The position numbers and the translations under genes were made by a program. Shown piece after piece: positions 5,788 to 5,834 of a stretch of 5,834 nt of DNA. This stretch comes from Methanosarcina sp. (lineage in GTDB: Archaea; Halobacteriota; Methanosarcinia; Methanosarcinales; Methanosarcinaceae), in NCBI GenBank assembly GCA_024280975.1, contig JAMXLQ010000250.1, forward strand, positions 1 through 5,834, given 5' to 3'. The first letter of the stretch is position 1. Each line of letters begins with the position of its first letter. The notes below the pieces were generated by a model. That model was not told the origin of the DNA. It did no database searches and saw only the letters and a program-made list of their open reading frames with translations.

Positions 5788-5834
5788 ATGAAAGTGATAG
5801 CGATAAACGGAAGTCCTCGAAAGAAATGGAATAC
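5788..5834 (+). CDS. Flavodoxin / NADPH-dependent FMN reductase family protein, N-terminal 16 codons only
   Basis: The visible protein is MKVIAINGSPRKKWNT and then runs off the right edge. A first beta strand (KVIAIN) leading into GSPRK is the FMN-phosphate-binding loop of the flavodoxin-like fold found in NADPH-dependent FMN reductases and methanogen iron-sulfur flavoproteins (Isf type). These are cytoplasmic redox proteins that move electrons from ferredoxin or NAD(P)H to acceptors. Whether this one carries the cysteine cluster of Isf proteins cannot be seen. The start is supported by GAGGT (5776-5780), a Shine-Dalgarno match with 7-nt spacing. The upstream repeat at 5682-5715 may contain its promoter. 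The family call is good; the exact enzyme is unknown. Confidence 0.82.
   Translation, partial: MKVIAINGSPRKKWN

Overview
The window looks like chromosomal DNA from a methanogenic archaeon of the Methanosarcina type. This is inferred from protein style and gene layout, not from a search. The evidence is moderate G+C with long AT-rich intergenic gaps, archaeal TATA-like boxes, a bacterial-type LonA protease of the sort Methanosarcina carries, an exported protein rich in N-glycosylation sequons, and a flavodoxin-family start (MKVIAINGSPRK) typical of methanogen FMN proteins.

Layout, left to right. (1) The 3' part of a plus-strand lon gene (704 codons visible) runs in from the left edge and ends at 2116. 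(2) A 342-bp gap between convergent genes (2117-2458) has no credible gene. It holds two plus-strand hairpins, one followed by six T's, then a pyrimidine-rich tract with three tandem 14-bp repeats, then a hairpin overlapping the stop codon of the next gene. (3) A complete minus-strand UbiB/ABC1 (AarF) atypical kinase gene (2459-4138) has a clear TATA-like box upstream. (4) Behind it on the same strand, 192 bp away and apparently with its own promoter, is a 318-residue membrane-anchored extracytoplasmic protein of unknown function (4331-5287). (5) A 500-bp region (5288-5787) holds the promoter of that gene, inverted repeats, and a minus-strand relic reading frame of 60 codons (5509-5691) with an in-frame amber codon and its own hairpin-plus-T-tract. 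A short tandem repeat follows and overlaps the likely promoter of the last gene. (6) The first 16 codons of a plus-strand flavodoxin/NADPH-dependent FMN reductase family gene start at 5788 and run off the right edge.

The genes do not form one pathway. Lon is protein quality control. The UbiB-like kinase probably serves isoprenoid-quinone-type lipid metabolism, which in a Methanosarcina would point to methanophenazine; that is inference. The 318-residue protein is a cell-surface orphan, and the last gene is a redox flavoprotein. The most unusual item is the small amber-interrupted frame at 5509-5691. In a pyrrolysine-using Methanosarcina, UAG can be sense, so this is either a decayed gene (weakly PIN/VapC-like) or a short UAG-containing ORF. 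Decay is the more likely explanation. No CRISPR array, complete mobile element, rRNA or tRNA was seen.
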